Of a DNA stretch of 63,509 nucleotides, positions 9,099 through 21,928 are shown in pieces. Each line of letters opens with the position of its first letter. The stretch's first letter is position 1. A model generated the notes under the pieces. The model saw only the letters and a list, made by a program, of their open reading frames with translations, searched no databases and had not been told where the DNA came from. Both the position numbers and the translations under genes were made by a program. The stretch comes from Chara braunii. Its lineage: Eukaryota; Streptophyta; Charophyceae; Charales; Characeae. The stretch spans positions 662,380 through 725,888 of the forward strand of contig BFEA01000549.1 of assembly GCA_003427395.1 (NCBI GenBank), given 5' to 3'.

Positions 9099-12000
9099 TG
9101 TCAGTGCGAATACCCTTACAAGGGTATCCGCCCTGTTTTTTGCAAGTGACAGAAAATGGTTTTGGTTTAAAATTAAGTATACCGCGCTAGGCGCGGCTGT
9201 GTCTGTGATTACGTTGACTGGATGGTTGAATAGAGTAAAGAGTGTGTGGGCGCGCAGGTTTAAGCCGCGCGTGATCCATCCCTTGATGTTGATTACGGAA
9301 CCGGCGCGGACGCTGGTCCGTTTAATTTCATTCTTATCCTTAAAGTTGTTATTTTTGGTTACTCTTGATTAAACTAGGATCTAAGGGATAGTTCCGTTCG
9401 ATGGCTACGTTTGACCGAGTCGAGCGAGCGTGCGGAGAACGACCCCGACGACGGCATTGGCGACGGTGGCGCGACTTCGTGCGGTGAGCGGGGTGTCGTA
9501 GGATGGCGCGCGGGGCAATCATAGCACGGAATAAGCAAACCGGCGCGGGCGCTGGGAGCCGCGCAGCCAATTTGTTGGCCCAGAGCGCCGCGCTGCACTG
9601 CCTTGTATGGTTCCCTGGGGGCGCTGGTCTTAGGCTTGGGCATAACCCTGTAGGTTACGACAACGGGCTGTTACTACGGGGTTCCGGGATCGAGGCCGAC
9701 GGGCGTTGGCACAGCAGCAGCAGAGCGGCGTGGAGGAAGCTGAGGGGTTGAGGGCCCGACGGGGCTATCCCCCTCTGGTTTTGTTGGTGGACGCTGCGAT
9801 GGGGCCGATAGGTAGGGTAGGCGAGGTGCCGACAACTCCCTTTTCCCACCCGTTAATGGGTTGTTTTTTTATGTATACCTTTTTCATTTTTATTCTTGCT
9901 TTTGCTTTTATGATCTCCTTATCTTTCCGCGTCCCGTGCTGGGACGTGATACACCAAGGTGCATGCTGCAGGCCCACGGTAGGCCTGCGCCCTTGGCCCC
10001 ACAGTTTGCAGTCGAAGTAGGAGCTTGCCCTTTGGGATCCGGGGGAGGCGCTGTGGCCAAGGCCGAAGGGGCACTGCCGCGGTGAGGCGGAGAGCAAAAC
10101 AGAGGGGTGAGTGAACCCGGGCAGAATATCGCACCGGGTGCGTGCGCGGTGCGGGTGAGGGGGCGGGCTGGCTACTGTCGAGTAACGCGCCAGCCAGGAG
10201 GGGACTTCGGGCGGGGTAGACCAGCGAGCTCCGGAAGTATAAAGTGAGAGGCAGCACCCAGCTATTCATTCACTCCGGCGGGAGCCATGCGAAAGCGCTG
10301 CCACAGCGGCCCGCGCTAGGAGACCGGTGGTAGGCCGGGGAGGAACAGCGGGCGGCGCAGTAGCGGAGAGGGACGGGGACGAAGGAGGACGAAAGGCCGA
10401 AAACGAACGTGGACGCAGATGCGGGCCAGGTGCGTTCGACGGCAGACGGTGGGTGTGGGAGTAGAGATGAACCCGGACGTGGAGGTGCGCCGGGTGCATG
10501 CGGGACGAAGGTAACGAGCGGCGGGGCGAATGGTGCTAAGGCAGAAGTCGGGCGCAGTCCAGAGAGCGGGGCGCTCCCGATTCTGAGCGAAGTGCAGAGA
10601 GAGGGGGATGCACCCGGACGGGGGTAGGGGCCGGGCACATTCGGAGTGAGGGTGGTGGAAAGTTCAAGCCAGGCGCAGTAGCGAGAGCGGGTGACGAGCG
10701 CCAAGCGCAGGCGGAGCGAGTAGGCAAGGCGCAGCGATCGGGGTGAGGCAGCAGGGCGACGGGCACAACAACGAAGTGGAAGGAAGATAAAAGAACCCAG
10801 GCGACTTTCTGCGCCAGGTGCATTTTGAACGGGAGATGGTGGGGAACTGGGCGAGCCGGAGCTAGAAGTGCATAGCCCGCCCGTTCCCTCATGGAATTTG
10901 GCGAGGGAAAGACCGATTTTGGGGTTTTCCCCTCGGGCGAGTTAGATGGGAGTGTTAGATTTAGATGAGGATTGGTAGATAGGAAGGTTAGTGGAGAAGT
11001 TAGTGCGCGGAGGTGCCGGGATGTGGCAGAGATGGTAGTGGAAAGGATCGAAGGTTCGTTCGATTCACAACGGAATCGAACAATTTAGAGTGTTATTCGG
11101 GGGGATCTGATCGTTGCGAATAGGGTAGTGGTGTCGGATTCAACGATGGAACGATGAGTTTGGTAGTACAAGCACAGTGAGCTGCGTCGGGGAGGTGTTC
11201 TGAGCCTACGATGCACCCCCCCCCCGTTTTAAGGGCGGATTCAGCTTCCTTTGCATAAGTCTAGCGAGGGCATGCGCCAGGCCAAATGCTTCGCTTTGGT
11301 CGCAGCTACCACCCCCTCATTGAAGGCAGTCTGCGAGCGCACAAGCTCAGTGTCCGCACCTCCCATACGCTGCCCTTCACCGCCTGTATGAACCTGGCCG
11401 CAGGGTGGGACCGGATATCGATCCGAAGGAAGGTAAGGGAACTTGGCTGGTTCATGGCCGACCCCAACTGGGGAGGAGGCGTTCCCGGGGGTTTTGCCCC
11501 GGGCGGACTGAATGGGGTGGTCAGATTAGGATGCTGGTTAGTAGAAGAGTAGTTAGAGGGGATATGAGGTGTGTAGGAAAGATGGCGAAAGCGGGCATGG
11601 CGAAGGGGAACGGCTTGAAGAAGGAAAATGAATCTGACGCGGAGCTGGTCCAGGTACTTTTGAAGTGGGAGGTGGTAGGAGAACAGGTGGAGCGAAGAGG
11701 AGAAGACGGGGTCGAGATACTTACTTGCAGCAGGCGGATAGCGGGGTTGGATACTTACCGGTTGGCCAGTACTCCACCCACCTAGGAGGAGTCGGTAGGC
11801 TGCATGCGGGAGGAGGGATTGGAAGGCTTTAGCAAGCGGAGTACCGGGACAACGGAGTATCGGGGCAGCAGGCCATAGTGTTAGGAGCATACCCGTTTCA
11901 GCTAGTATGCCGACCAGCCCAGCGGCCTGGGTGTGTGAAGTGGTTGGGAAGAGAAGTGCATAGAACAGATGGAACGGAGTGCCACGCCTGGTCCGGGAGC

Positions 12001-12977
12001 TGCGGAGCTGCTGCAGATTGCTGCTTGCTAGAGGATTGCCACCAACTGAGGTAGCCTTGCAGATTGGATAGGGGAGACTCCTCTTTTGATTCTACGGATG
12101 AGGGGCTCGACTGTTTTTAGTTTGTGGGTTGTTGATTCTTAATCAGCGCAGGCTGCTGGACTGGGGCACGACCCTTGTTCGGGTTGCTTCAGACATTGCT
12201 ATCCAGTACGGAGATTCGGAAACCATATGTCCCCCACAAGTTGCAGTAGTTTCTTCGGAGAGGTACTTCAGTGTGATCGGGCTGCTGTGGGTGTAGGCGA
12301 GACTATAGCCGGTGGGGCTGCTGCCGCATCAGTCCGAACGCTTGCTGATCTCGAAAGGTGAGTCAGCTCCAGTGGTGTGACGGATGTTTCGGCTGGTACG
12401 GTTGGTGCAGCTGGTGTGAAGGGCTGTTGTGATCACTTCGCGCTGCTGCTACGAATGTGAGCTTGCCAATGTGCTAGTGCCTGCGCTGCGGCTATGCTTC
12501 ATTAAGGCCGATGTGTTCCCGAATTGAGGCGGCTGGCTAAAGCTGCTAGTGCTGTGTTGTTGGTCCACGGCTCAAGTCTTGAGTGGCGGGCGAGGCATTT
12601 TGGGCCTCGAACTTTGGGAAGGAGTTGAGCATATTGGAGGGCGACCAACGATCGACAGTGACCCTGGTTTGGCCAAGCGGTTGCCGCATCTTGGCCATCA
12701 TTGCGGGGCCCTCAGGAGTATCAAGATTACAAGGCCCTCTCCTGCGAGTCTGAGCGTACCCTCCTTGGATCTGAGCGACTCAAACTCTCTCTTTCTGTCC
12801 TTTCTTACTCTAAGTCTAGTCTATTTGTTCTTAGAGGAAGGCGGCAGGAGGGATTGCAACCCGTAATCCGCGCCAAGGCCTCTGTGGGAGGTTCACCCCA
12901 CCGATTGCGGGAGCTCTGTCGGGACTCAGGAGGAGTTCTGGAGGCAGGGAACTGAGCGGTAATTCCCTGACCCCTTC

Positions 12978-12983
12978 TATAAA
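12978..12983 (+). promoter_or_regulatory. TATA box of giant solo LTR
   Basis: TATAAA in the block CTATAAACCCAGTTATAACC, which is conserved at 40289 and 53601 in the other giant LTRs. It is a plausible RNA polymerase II start site upstream of the hairpin array. Confidence 0.5.
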
Positions 12984-13223
12984 CCCAGTTATAACCCCTA
13001 TCTGTATCTCCCATTGCATCTCTGACTGAGTCTATGGCGTGCAGCCATACTTTGACTTGGTTTGACCTTCAAGACACTAGATCAGACTAAATAAAAGAAT
13101 GTTTGCCCAAGTTCAGTTTCAGTTTTGTTGATTGTATGAAATCAGATTGTTAAAAAGAATTTCATCTGGGGAAGGCAGGACAGGGGGCTGGTTTGTATGA
13201 TGGTTGACTGGGTCATTAAGGCT

Positions 13224-14160
13224 GAGGAGTCCCCATAAGTTTGGGGAACCCCAGTGCTTTGTTTATTTTGGTCTTGCATGGAGAAGTCAGACCCTTCTAT
13301 AAGTTTAGGGGGTCTGATTACTCTGGAGGCTGGGATGTACCCATAAGTTTGGGGAAACCATTGCATGGAGGGTCAGACCGCTCTATAAGTTTAGGCGGCC
13401 TGACTGCTCTGACTTGCGAAGGGTTTGATTGTGCTTGATTTTCAGGGACTCAGGGCGCTCAATAAGTTTTGGTGCCTTGAGTTGCCTTGTTTTCTTTGGG
13501 TTTTTTTGAGTTTCTTTGGTTTTTGAACGAGGAGATCTGAGTTGCTCTATAAGTTTAGGTGGCTCAGTCTCTTCCTGCTTTTGTTATAAAGAAGTAATCC
13601 TGGTAAAGGGCAGACCCTTCTGTAAGTTCAGGGGGTTTGACTCAATGCCACGCACATGATGGATCAGAGAGAAATGAACCTGGCAGAGGATCAGACTGCT
13701 CTATAAGTTTAGGTTGTCTGACCCAATGCATCGCACAAGCTGGAACCCAATGGTTATAATTTGGCTATACGTTATTATTACTTTATTAAGAACAGGCTAG
13801 TCAGACACGGGTTCCATAAGATTGGATGGTCTGGCTATAGTTTATCGTAAACTGAAGAGAGTACAATTAAGAATATAATTAAAGGTAACTTGGGCCGGCT
13901 GAGCATTGTTTCTAAGATGAATGGCTCAGTCCTACGCCCACCCTGAAGATTAAGTTCAGAGAGATATATATAACCTGGCTATCTAAACAGTTCAGGGCGA
14001 CTAGAGTGGTCTAGTCATATGTCCAAGGAAGAGAAAAGTAGTTGTGCCCTCTGTTTGTGTATACTTGGCTAAGTCAGAACGCTCTATAAGTTTAGGTATT
14101 CTGACTTTAGGCCTGGCTAAGTTGGGCGCGCTCTGTAAGTTCAGGTGGCCTGACCTATGC
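13224..14160 (+). repeat. Hairpin array, solo LTR copy
   Basis: About 10-12 stem-loops share the loop core TATAAGTTTAGG (variants CATAAGTTT, TGTAAGTTC). Stems differ but pair. Examples are TCAGACCC/GGGTCTGA (13287-13317), GTCAGACCGC/GCGGCCTGAC (13372-13404), ACTCAGGGC/GCCTTGAGT (about 13448-13481) and AAGTCAGAA/TTCTGACTT (about 14074-14106). Spacing is irregular, 50-150 bp. If TATA at 12978 is used, the array would lie in the transcribed 5' leader and 3' end of the element RNA. Confidence 0.85.
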
Positions 14161-14439
14161 CTTATGTAAGCTGGGTATAAAGGGTTAAATCATTGAAAGA
14201 TCATGAACTATTGTTTGCTCAGGTTGACTTGGGGATGGTGAGAGTACTTACCTTTGTGGTTTGGCCTGCATGTGACTGAGTGAGGCTACTACTTGGTTTG
14301 AGTTTCAGTTGGATAGGTAGTCGCTTTAGTCGCTCGCCATGTGCTAGAGCCATAGGAGTTAGTTTCAATTTTTGCATTTTCTTAGCTACATTTTTTTACT
14401 TAGATCAATTTTCGTATTTTATGGGATCTTTTGTTATAC

Positions 14440-14795
14440 TTGGCCTTGTATAAATTTTGGTAAGCTACTTTCTCTACGGGGAGCGCTGCCGAAATTTCTA
14501 CAAATCCAAGGAGTTAGTCAATTTTTGGCTTTCCAAAAGTTCAAATTGTCTAAAGTTCATACTTGGATTAGTAAAAATCTGAAAAGTCTCCTTTTCTAAA
14601 GGGAGTGCTGCCCAAATTTTTGCTAATTCAGGGAGTTAGACAAAATTGGACTTTGGAAACTCAGACTATTTTTGTTTTCATATTCGGGCTGATATAAATT
14701 CTGAAAAGGCACTTTTCCTACGGGAAGCGTTGCCGAAATTTTCTTGATTTAGAGGAGTTAGATTATATTTTGACAGGTGGCGATTCTGGCGATTC
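14440..14795 (+). repeat. About 120-bp unit array, solo LTR copy (3 units)
   Basis: Each unit contains a pyrimidine-rich CTTTTCT block, a GGGAGTGCTGCCCAAATTT-like block and a GGAGTTAGACAAAATT-like block. Three units are visible in the solo LTR; five are present in the G LTR copies. Confidence 0.75.
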
Positions 14796-16797
14796 ACCCT
14801 GAATAGGGGAGGTTCTGCCATTAGTCTACCCTTGCTTTGGACGCTCGTTTAGAGGTAGGCTTGGACTTAGTTGGTAGGTAGCTGAGTGAGAATGTGCTAT
14901 GGAGGTTTATCTCCCATATGCTGATGATTTAGTTTGGGCATTTGACCTATCTTGTGTTACAGGTCCTTTGGGGTGCCTGATTCCAGATCAGGACTAGATT
15001 CAGCTTGATCCCTTGAGGATCATCTTCTGTTATCACTGATAACAGGTCGGTTGCCGACTAGTCGGTTTACGATTCAACTCCAATCCACTCTTGCCACTTA
15101 ACCTGAAGGCTTTAGCCCTGTGGTTTGAATTGTTTCATTGTGTTTCTACGAGGACTTTATTGAATGGCCATTTAACAGAAGTACTGAGTATTTATTTTGG
15201 GGAGTTGCACAAGAGTGAGGTTTGTATGGATAAAGCAAGGGGTATGAGCGTCGAGAATGGTTGAAGTTGACCCCATGTAGTGCGTGGACTTTTGTTGATC
15301 TTTGATGTGATTGCAGGTATGGTTGTGGTTCGAACTCTGGATGTGACTGCCTACGATTACATGTGTATATGGCTGAGAGGAGCCCCACTGTGAAAGTGAT
15401 CGTCCTATATAATTAAGCCTTATGTATATATTTATATGTGCCTTGGGTATGCGCGCGGCTTACTGTGATCGTGCGCAAGGATTAACCTGATTATGCCTTG
15501 AGAGAAAAGGGAGATCCCCTTTTATCCTTTTCTTTTTAGAGATTTCATAGTCGGACGTTGGTCCTGGGCCGGGATTCAAGGTCCTTGTCCAGGACATCCC
15601 AAGCCCTAGACTCTGCAGGGAAGGAATCTGCCCTCGTGCAGAGCCTATTTGCCTTGCCTACCGAGACGCTAAAACCAAAGGCCAGAGGTCTCGCGGCGGC
15701 TGCACGACTATTCCTTCAGCCGTGCAATGTCGTGAGGAATTAGACCCTCACAACACTTCGAGTCTCACACTTGAGTGTCATAAGCGGTACTCGGATCCAC
15801 GAGGGACCGCTTGATTATGGGCACTACATAGTACGCCATCATTGCGACTGCTTGCGTACGCTTGCATTGCGAGGCAGTATGAGTAGGCCCTGCGTCCGCG
15901 CGGTTTTATACTAAGTCTCGCGCGTGACACCTATCCGATTTTTGCATCGGAGAGTTATGGGTTGGTTACCGAGGGGCTAGGAGCGTTGTCTCGTTGTTTG
16001 TGTTGTGTCGTGTTGTATGTGCGTGTGTGTGCGTTTTATTTTTGTGTTCGTAAAGTGGTGTGCGCGTGGTGTGTGGGATGCGTCCTAGTCGATCGACGAC
16101 GAGCCGCGCTTGGGACTTCAGCCCCCCCAGATGTCGGTTCTCGTGCGGGTCCGATAGGCGTATTACCGCGCGTACCCCCTATGCTACATCGAACGAGAAA
16201 CGCCCTCGGTGGGTCCACCTCTGCGACTGCAACTGATTAGCTTTCGTACTGTGGACTGGTAGCTCGGCGGGGATACGCCCACCGAAGGGAGGTGACAGCT
16301 CCCGTAAGGTGGAGGTAAGTTGTGCCTCGCCAAGGCCCTATCCTGTTGTAGGGGCTCGCGAGAGGTATGGCTGGCGCACTCGGCCGGAGCGGCCTAAGGA
16401 AGCTCCTTTTGTGTGTTCGTGGCAAGGTTGGTCCAACTCCTGCGTGACGCGACCGAGAGGGTCCCGCGCTGCCATGTGCAGTGCCGGACCGATGCGCCCG
16501 ACACCGGTCTCAGGAATCTTTTATTTTGATACAGAACAACAAAGATCATGCAATTAATAATCATAAAATTTTGGTGTGCCGTGCATGTATCAATTCCGCC
16601 AATTTACTAATTTTGAGAACTGTGACAAGATCGTCATAAAGCGTCATCATCAAGAAGAATCAATACAGGCGAAGCAAAGACTGACTAACCCAGTACAGAG
16701 GCAAGTTAAATGAAGGAAAGTGAGAACTCGTAATAATCTCAGAAAGTACAGATGAATAGACAAGGCGAGCACTAGTCAAGAATCCTCACTCGTTCCT

Positions 16798-17525
16798 CTA
16801 GAGTCTCCTCATCAATCTCTCATTTGGTTGTGCGTCTCTTGTGCCTCGAGCCATGTCTATGTGCCTCCTGAGATTGTGGCCTATGGGTGTAGAGCCTCCG
16901 AAAGCCTGCAAGCTCTTAACATTCCCAACCATGTCCCATGATACGGAAGTCAACCATAACAGAAAATTCCTCCCTAGAGTAGCAAGATATGGTTGAAAGA
17001 AGATCCCTCGTCTAAGATGTCGGAACTCTGATGGTTCGTTCACTGCCTTGTAATTGATCTCTGGGGGGGAGATGTACCTTTTGGCTAGATCAACCAAGTC
17101 TCCCGAGCAAGAATCATCTGTGAGAATGAAGGGAACTGGAGGCTTGGGCTAGTCGGTGTAGAGCTTTGGTCTGAAGCTGCGGATCAGTTTGGCACCACTC
17201 TCATCAAGCTCCCTCTCTTTCTCTTCAAGATACTTTGTTGTTGAGATTTAACCGAGTCAAACAGTTCATGGGTTTCTTTACCCTTTTTTACGTAGAGCCT
17301 CAGGTTATAGACGGTATCTGCTGCAAAATTGGTGAGAACAATGAAGATTGACAGATCTCCTCGTTTAAAGTTGTTTGCACTGATATATCGGTACTGGAAA
17401 GCATCTTTAGAAGCAACCTTGTTGAGACTGGTCAGGATAGTCTCCTGAACTGAGAATGACTGAGCCGTACTCATGTGCTGGGGTGGATGCTGAAACCTGA
17501 TCTCTGTGTCTTGTGACAAAAGCAC
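16798..17525 (-). pseudogene. Broken ORF related to the E3 leader ORF
   Basis: The minus-strand frames 17184-17525 and 16798-17097 form one coding region broken by a frameshift at about 17230 and a stop at about 17145. The first part matches the 8281-8616 ORF (IVLT.F, YVKKG, a charged helix, then a P-PVP block). The second part continues with a globular-looking sequence including HLRRGIFFQPYLATLGRNFL. The family is not recognised. It lies on the other side of the solo LTR from its paralogue, in the same orientation, so it may belong to a related element or a tandem duplicate. Conservation between the two copies argues that the ORF once coded. Confidence 0.45.
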
Positions 17526-20500
17526 TATCTGATTGATGCTGGTTTAGGCAGACGATGAATGGTTGAACACTGATTGATTCGGACCGAAGCTTTCTGGCAA
17601 CTCTGATTGGCTGAATGTTTGCAAAAAAAATACAGAGGTCGTTGAGTATTAATCACTTAATAGCAGGAGGCTGAGAGAACTGCATATTGCAGGGCGGCAC
17701 TTGATAGTTGAAATGCTAGTGGAGAAGTTTGTGCACCTTTGCGCTCACCCGAGCTTTGCCCTGACCTGCTCCACCGTCTCTAAAAACGAGCCCGTGTTGC
17801 GCAACTTGTCGTTGTGGCCATAAAAATAAAACACATATTCGATGTATTTTTCTTCTCTGACTATCCTGACTGCTTGTTCTCTCAGAGCCTGCCTATGCGA
17901 TTTTGTTGAGCGATAACTGAAGGCGGATTGGCTGGACGTGATTAATGTCGACGCAACTGACCGGAAATGATTGAACCGAACTCACGTACGAAAATTGACG
18001 TTGAAACCAGTTTCAATACCCCCTTTTTTCCCTTTTGTGGAAGGGTGTATTGGTCGACCGATTGACGTTGATCTGAGTAACAATTGGCGATGGCTAAGTG
18101 TCAATAGGTTATGACTGAGGGTCTCTGACAGCGTCTTGCACAGTTAAATGCTGGTAAGAAACACAACATCAATTGCTGATTGATGGCATCGGAAAGAAGA
18201 GAATGATTCTGGATCACTGAATGAAATAACTGGGTTTTATTGAAGTTTTGTCTGTGCGATTGTGGAAATATAAAACAACTTTATGAACTTTTGATTCTTC
18301 ATTGATCCCAGTGCTTGCTTTCTCATCAACTCTTTGTGACACTGAATGTTCTCGATTGCTCTCTCTCTTCCCAACCCTCCGCTTTTTTCAATACACGTGC
18401 AAAGCATCACTAGCGTATCCCCGCTTCCCATAGCCCCCCCCCCCCCCCAGCTTCTATATGCAGTGATTTACTGCAAGGTCCTACCACACTGATCCACTTC
18501 AGAAGATCCGTTGCGCTGAGGGACTAGGGAGTACGTGAGAAAGCTCTCTTTAGTTGGAGGTCCAAAGGTCGCAGTAGTTAACCAGTTATCTGGGCATGCA
18601 ACAACTGTTCGCAGCTAAGATGAACAACGACCAGGCGATGAGAGTCTTATCAGCGACGAACCTTTTTTGTAGTTGGCGACAGGCACTCCGCTGTAAAGCC
18701 CTCAACAAGCCAATAACTGCTAGTCTTCCCCTCAACCAGGGCTAGTTAGCACAGCCAGGAAATCAAATTCTTGGTATTATTTTTAGATGATGCTGATTTT
18801 CTTCATAAAAACATCTATAGATTTTCTCAAAATAGAATTAGAAGCAGATCTTTGAAAAAGTTTCTTCGAATTATCTTGCCGACTACATTTTCCCTTTCAG
18901 TCCAGCAACTACTTTTTCTGAGAGTTTGAGCAATCAATCTAAATTAGGCCCGATGCTAGCACGAGTAGCCGTCCGTTTCTTAATATGTGCATCGCACAAT
19001 CACTATAGGGGCCTGTTCGGCTAGCATTTTGTTTATCGCCAGTAACATACTAAGGCGAACAATATTCACGTTTAATTCTAATTAGTGTTCCTGCCCGATT
19101 AACACACCCCGATGCCGAACGCCACCCTCATTTCGTACATTTCCAGGGTACCTTGACTTCAACATTGGGTCCTGATGATAGATATTTCAAGCATATGTTG
19201 GCTATTCCGGTAGAAGTGGCTTTCCATGGATAACCTGTTCGTGCTCATTGTATCACTTCCAGACTTCGCATCTAATCTCAACCCGATAGCTCTTGACTCA
19301 CAGCCAGTCCCGTGTTCGGAGAATAACAACCTTAAAAACCAGTACTTCGTTCGACGGAGTCTGACTGCAAAGTTAGTCTGCATCTCTCATTCATGTTGTA
19401 TGGATCACAGTCCGTACGACCCGTTGTCGCGCAGGGCTGATCGTAGGTGCACGACCTCAACTTGAGTGAGGCGCCGATCAGAACTCCGAGCCCTATGCAT
19501 CAGTCCACGGTACTGTGTTGGTTTTGTTTGGCTAGATTTCAGAGAAAACCCTGTGCCTTTTCAATGATATTAGAATAACGCATGCTTAGGCACCCCGATT
19601 CCATTTAGGGGGTAGACCGCAAGACACGGTCAAAGTGAGAATGGGGAACGCAGGGAAAGGTAAACTATTCGTATAAAGCTTTAGTCACCATAGAGCAAGA
19701 ACTGTGCTAACAAATAAGCGACCTTCTTCAGAAAGGCTCGCTTCTTGCCCGTCAAGCTACATGAGCTGGTTGCATGGGCCAAGAAGGTTGCCCCCGAAGA
19801 ACTCTCAGTTCTGACCCTAGCCTCCTAGAGAATGGGGAGCGACCAACAATCTTTGTTTCGTTTAGAGGGGCTCAGTTGACAAGTACAATAAGCCGACCCT
19901 TTCTGATCACCATGTCATGTACGATCTCCATCATCGTTTCATTCTCTTTTGAATTAAGAGGTAGCACGTTGAGTGAAGCGTGTGCGGGTCAAAATATGAT
20001 AAGGTAGGAACCCAGGGCAGTGATTCCTGGCTGGTCATAAGCGGAGCCAAGGTCTTTTGTTCGATCAACTTAATTGCATATCAGCCCACTGGAATCATCG
20101 AAGTCTCTCTACCAAACTTCAGGCGTGTAGATTCATAGCCGAAATATGTACATGACAAAATCACTACATCCCTAGATAGGAGTTACTGGAGAACATATCA
20201 TGTGAGCACTTATCTTTTCAGATCGAGTAAGTTCACTCGTTCCGTGGAGCAGTACATTGATACTTTATCATCTTCAAGGATTCAACTTTTCACCGTGCAG
20301 TCAAACAAGTGACTCTTTGTGCTTTAATGCCTTCATGCTACCTCTCAGTTTTGTTGACAACTAATCTAGCCTGCACACATTAGCATCCTGTAAGCGTGGG
20401 ATCGCAATCAACGTCTGTTCGGAGGATCTCTAACGTCATCCGAACATCCAGGCCATCAAGGGGAGCGGAAGTTCACTAGCATAGTAAAGTTTACAATAAA

Positions 20501-21900
20501 TGTTGCGCATCAGGGACAACGTGAGCAGAGATAGCTAGAGACCAGTCAACTCAAATGAAGTGACTGAGGCAACAGAGCCTTCATCATAACTCAGTAAGTG
20601 CTGCAAGGTCTAGCACCGCAACCTTCAAGAATAGTAGTTGTGTCCCTGGCGTACTTAAGATCTAAAGTCTCTTTTACTGGTGTTGTGTGCTCACATTCCT
20701 CTATCATACTTCCGACGACCATTCAGAGTTCCAACGTCTCTGCAGCAACTTAGGAGAAACGCGGGAGGATGATAGCGAGAGAGTAGTGTTTCAGGCACTC
20801 GTACTCGCTACTAGTCCTTGCCCTGCCCCTCTGGCCCGAATCAACACAGCAGCGATATAGCATGTATCCGCATGTGCGGACGAGCTCAACTCAAGATCTC
20901 ACCCCAGGATGACTTACTCGTTCAGACATCACTCTGCGCCCTTCGCTGTCTCTGTCGGCCACGTGTCACAAACTTTGTCTGCCTCGCTGATTTCGTCTTC
21001 CCTCTGTTAGATGTTTTCTCACTCAACCACCGCCGAATTCTCACGTAGTAGCATACAACTTATTGAAAAAGGCATCACAACAGGTGGGAGTAGATGCAAG
21101 CCTCGCATAGGTGACGGATGACAACAACTAGGCGGGTGACACCAATTAATGAAGGAAGACCCCTTCCCGCTTTTCCACGCGCTAAGACAGAAGCCAGGAT
21201 CAACTGAACTCAAGCAAAGACGGACCGAGCATGGAAGTTGTTAGCATCAATGTCGATTCTCACAGAAAGTGTGCACTCTTTAACTCGTCTTGAAAGGGCT
21301 AACCTTCGCTAGCCGCATAACAGTTCGTGAGGGAGAGATGCCCAAAATGGAGAGGCGATCAGTTCATCGTTTCCCTCTCTCGGGCGTGCGTATCTCGTCA
21401 GACTCCACCATCGTTACTGCGCTACAGCATTAGTCCTGCCACCCTCGTCACGAGCTGGCCTTCAGGCCTTTCTCCTCATGCACACCTTCTCCCTCCGCAC
21501 GTGTAACCTCGCCTCTTCGGCATCTCTTCGTCACCGATCTCTCATTGCTCAAATGTTTCCACACACACAATGGCTCGCCCTCTGTCACACTCGCCGCGCA
21601 TGGACCATAAGAAGTGAGCGAGTCGAGCCCTTCTCTTGCCTGCTCTTTCGAGAGGCCATGGTGATGGCCTCGGACCACACGGCAAGAGCTTGTTCTAGCT
21701 GCAACACCCAGACACGCCGAGCCAGAACCCAGGTAAACTACCGACGGCCACGACCATCAGGTGACATCAACAAGTAAGGAGGAGATCTTGTTCCTTTCCT
21801 CGTGTCTGACCTTGGTGAATACCCTCTCTCGCTCTTCTCTCTCGATCGTGACTGACCTCTGCTTGTGACCGCCTAGTGCACTGAGACTGACTCTCTGTAA
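17526..21900. other. No gene or element recognised
   Basis: This stretch is of fairly even base composition, with a C homopolymer at 18434-18448 and scattered short ORFs of at most about 99 codons on either strand. None has a recognisable motif, and plus and minus frames overlap without one being clearly better. No TSD-flanked repeat or PBS was found by eye. Confidence 0.5.
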
Positions 21901-21928
21901 CCGTCTAATGATCTTTGTCTTGACGTCC

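Larger units (their letters stand above)
9099..16503 (+). mobile_element. Giant solo LTR (7405 bp) of the G family
   Basis: It starts TGTCAGTGCGAATACCC and ends GATGCGCCCGACA, and is flanked by a perfect 4-bp duplication ccgg (9095-9098 and 16504-16507). The same start, end, TATA block, hairpin array and 120-bp array occur in the same order in the two LTRs of element G (37525-43862 and 50456-57224). With no internal domain and an intact TSD, this is a solo LTR formed by LTR-LTR recombination. It is longer and more diverged than the G LTRs, mainly in a GC-rich 9400-11900 segment. It holds no convincing ORF. It lies inside the 5' LTR of E3. Confidence 0.9.

Noticed and set aside
10270-10892. 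Several 100-144 codon ORFs in the GC-rich part of the solo LTR
   Set aside because: GC-rich DNA gives long open frames by chance. They overlap on both strands, are Pro/Arg/Ala rich, and are not kept in the other two LTR copies.
11306-11890. 194-codon minus-strand ORF in the solo LTR
   Set aside because: No motif, opposite a 126-codon plus-strand frame, and not conserved in the G LTRs.
9099-16503. Considered as a DNA transposon with short TIRs (TGTC..GACA)
   Set aside because: The same unit flanks an internal domain with a PBS two bases after its end in element G, which is diagnostic of an LTR.
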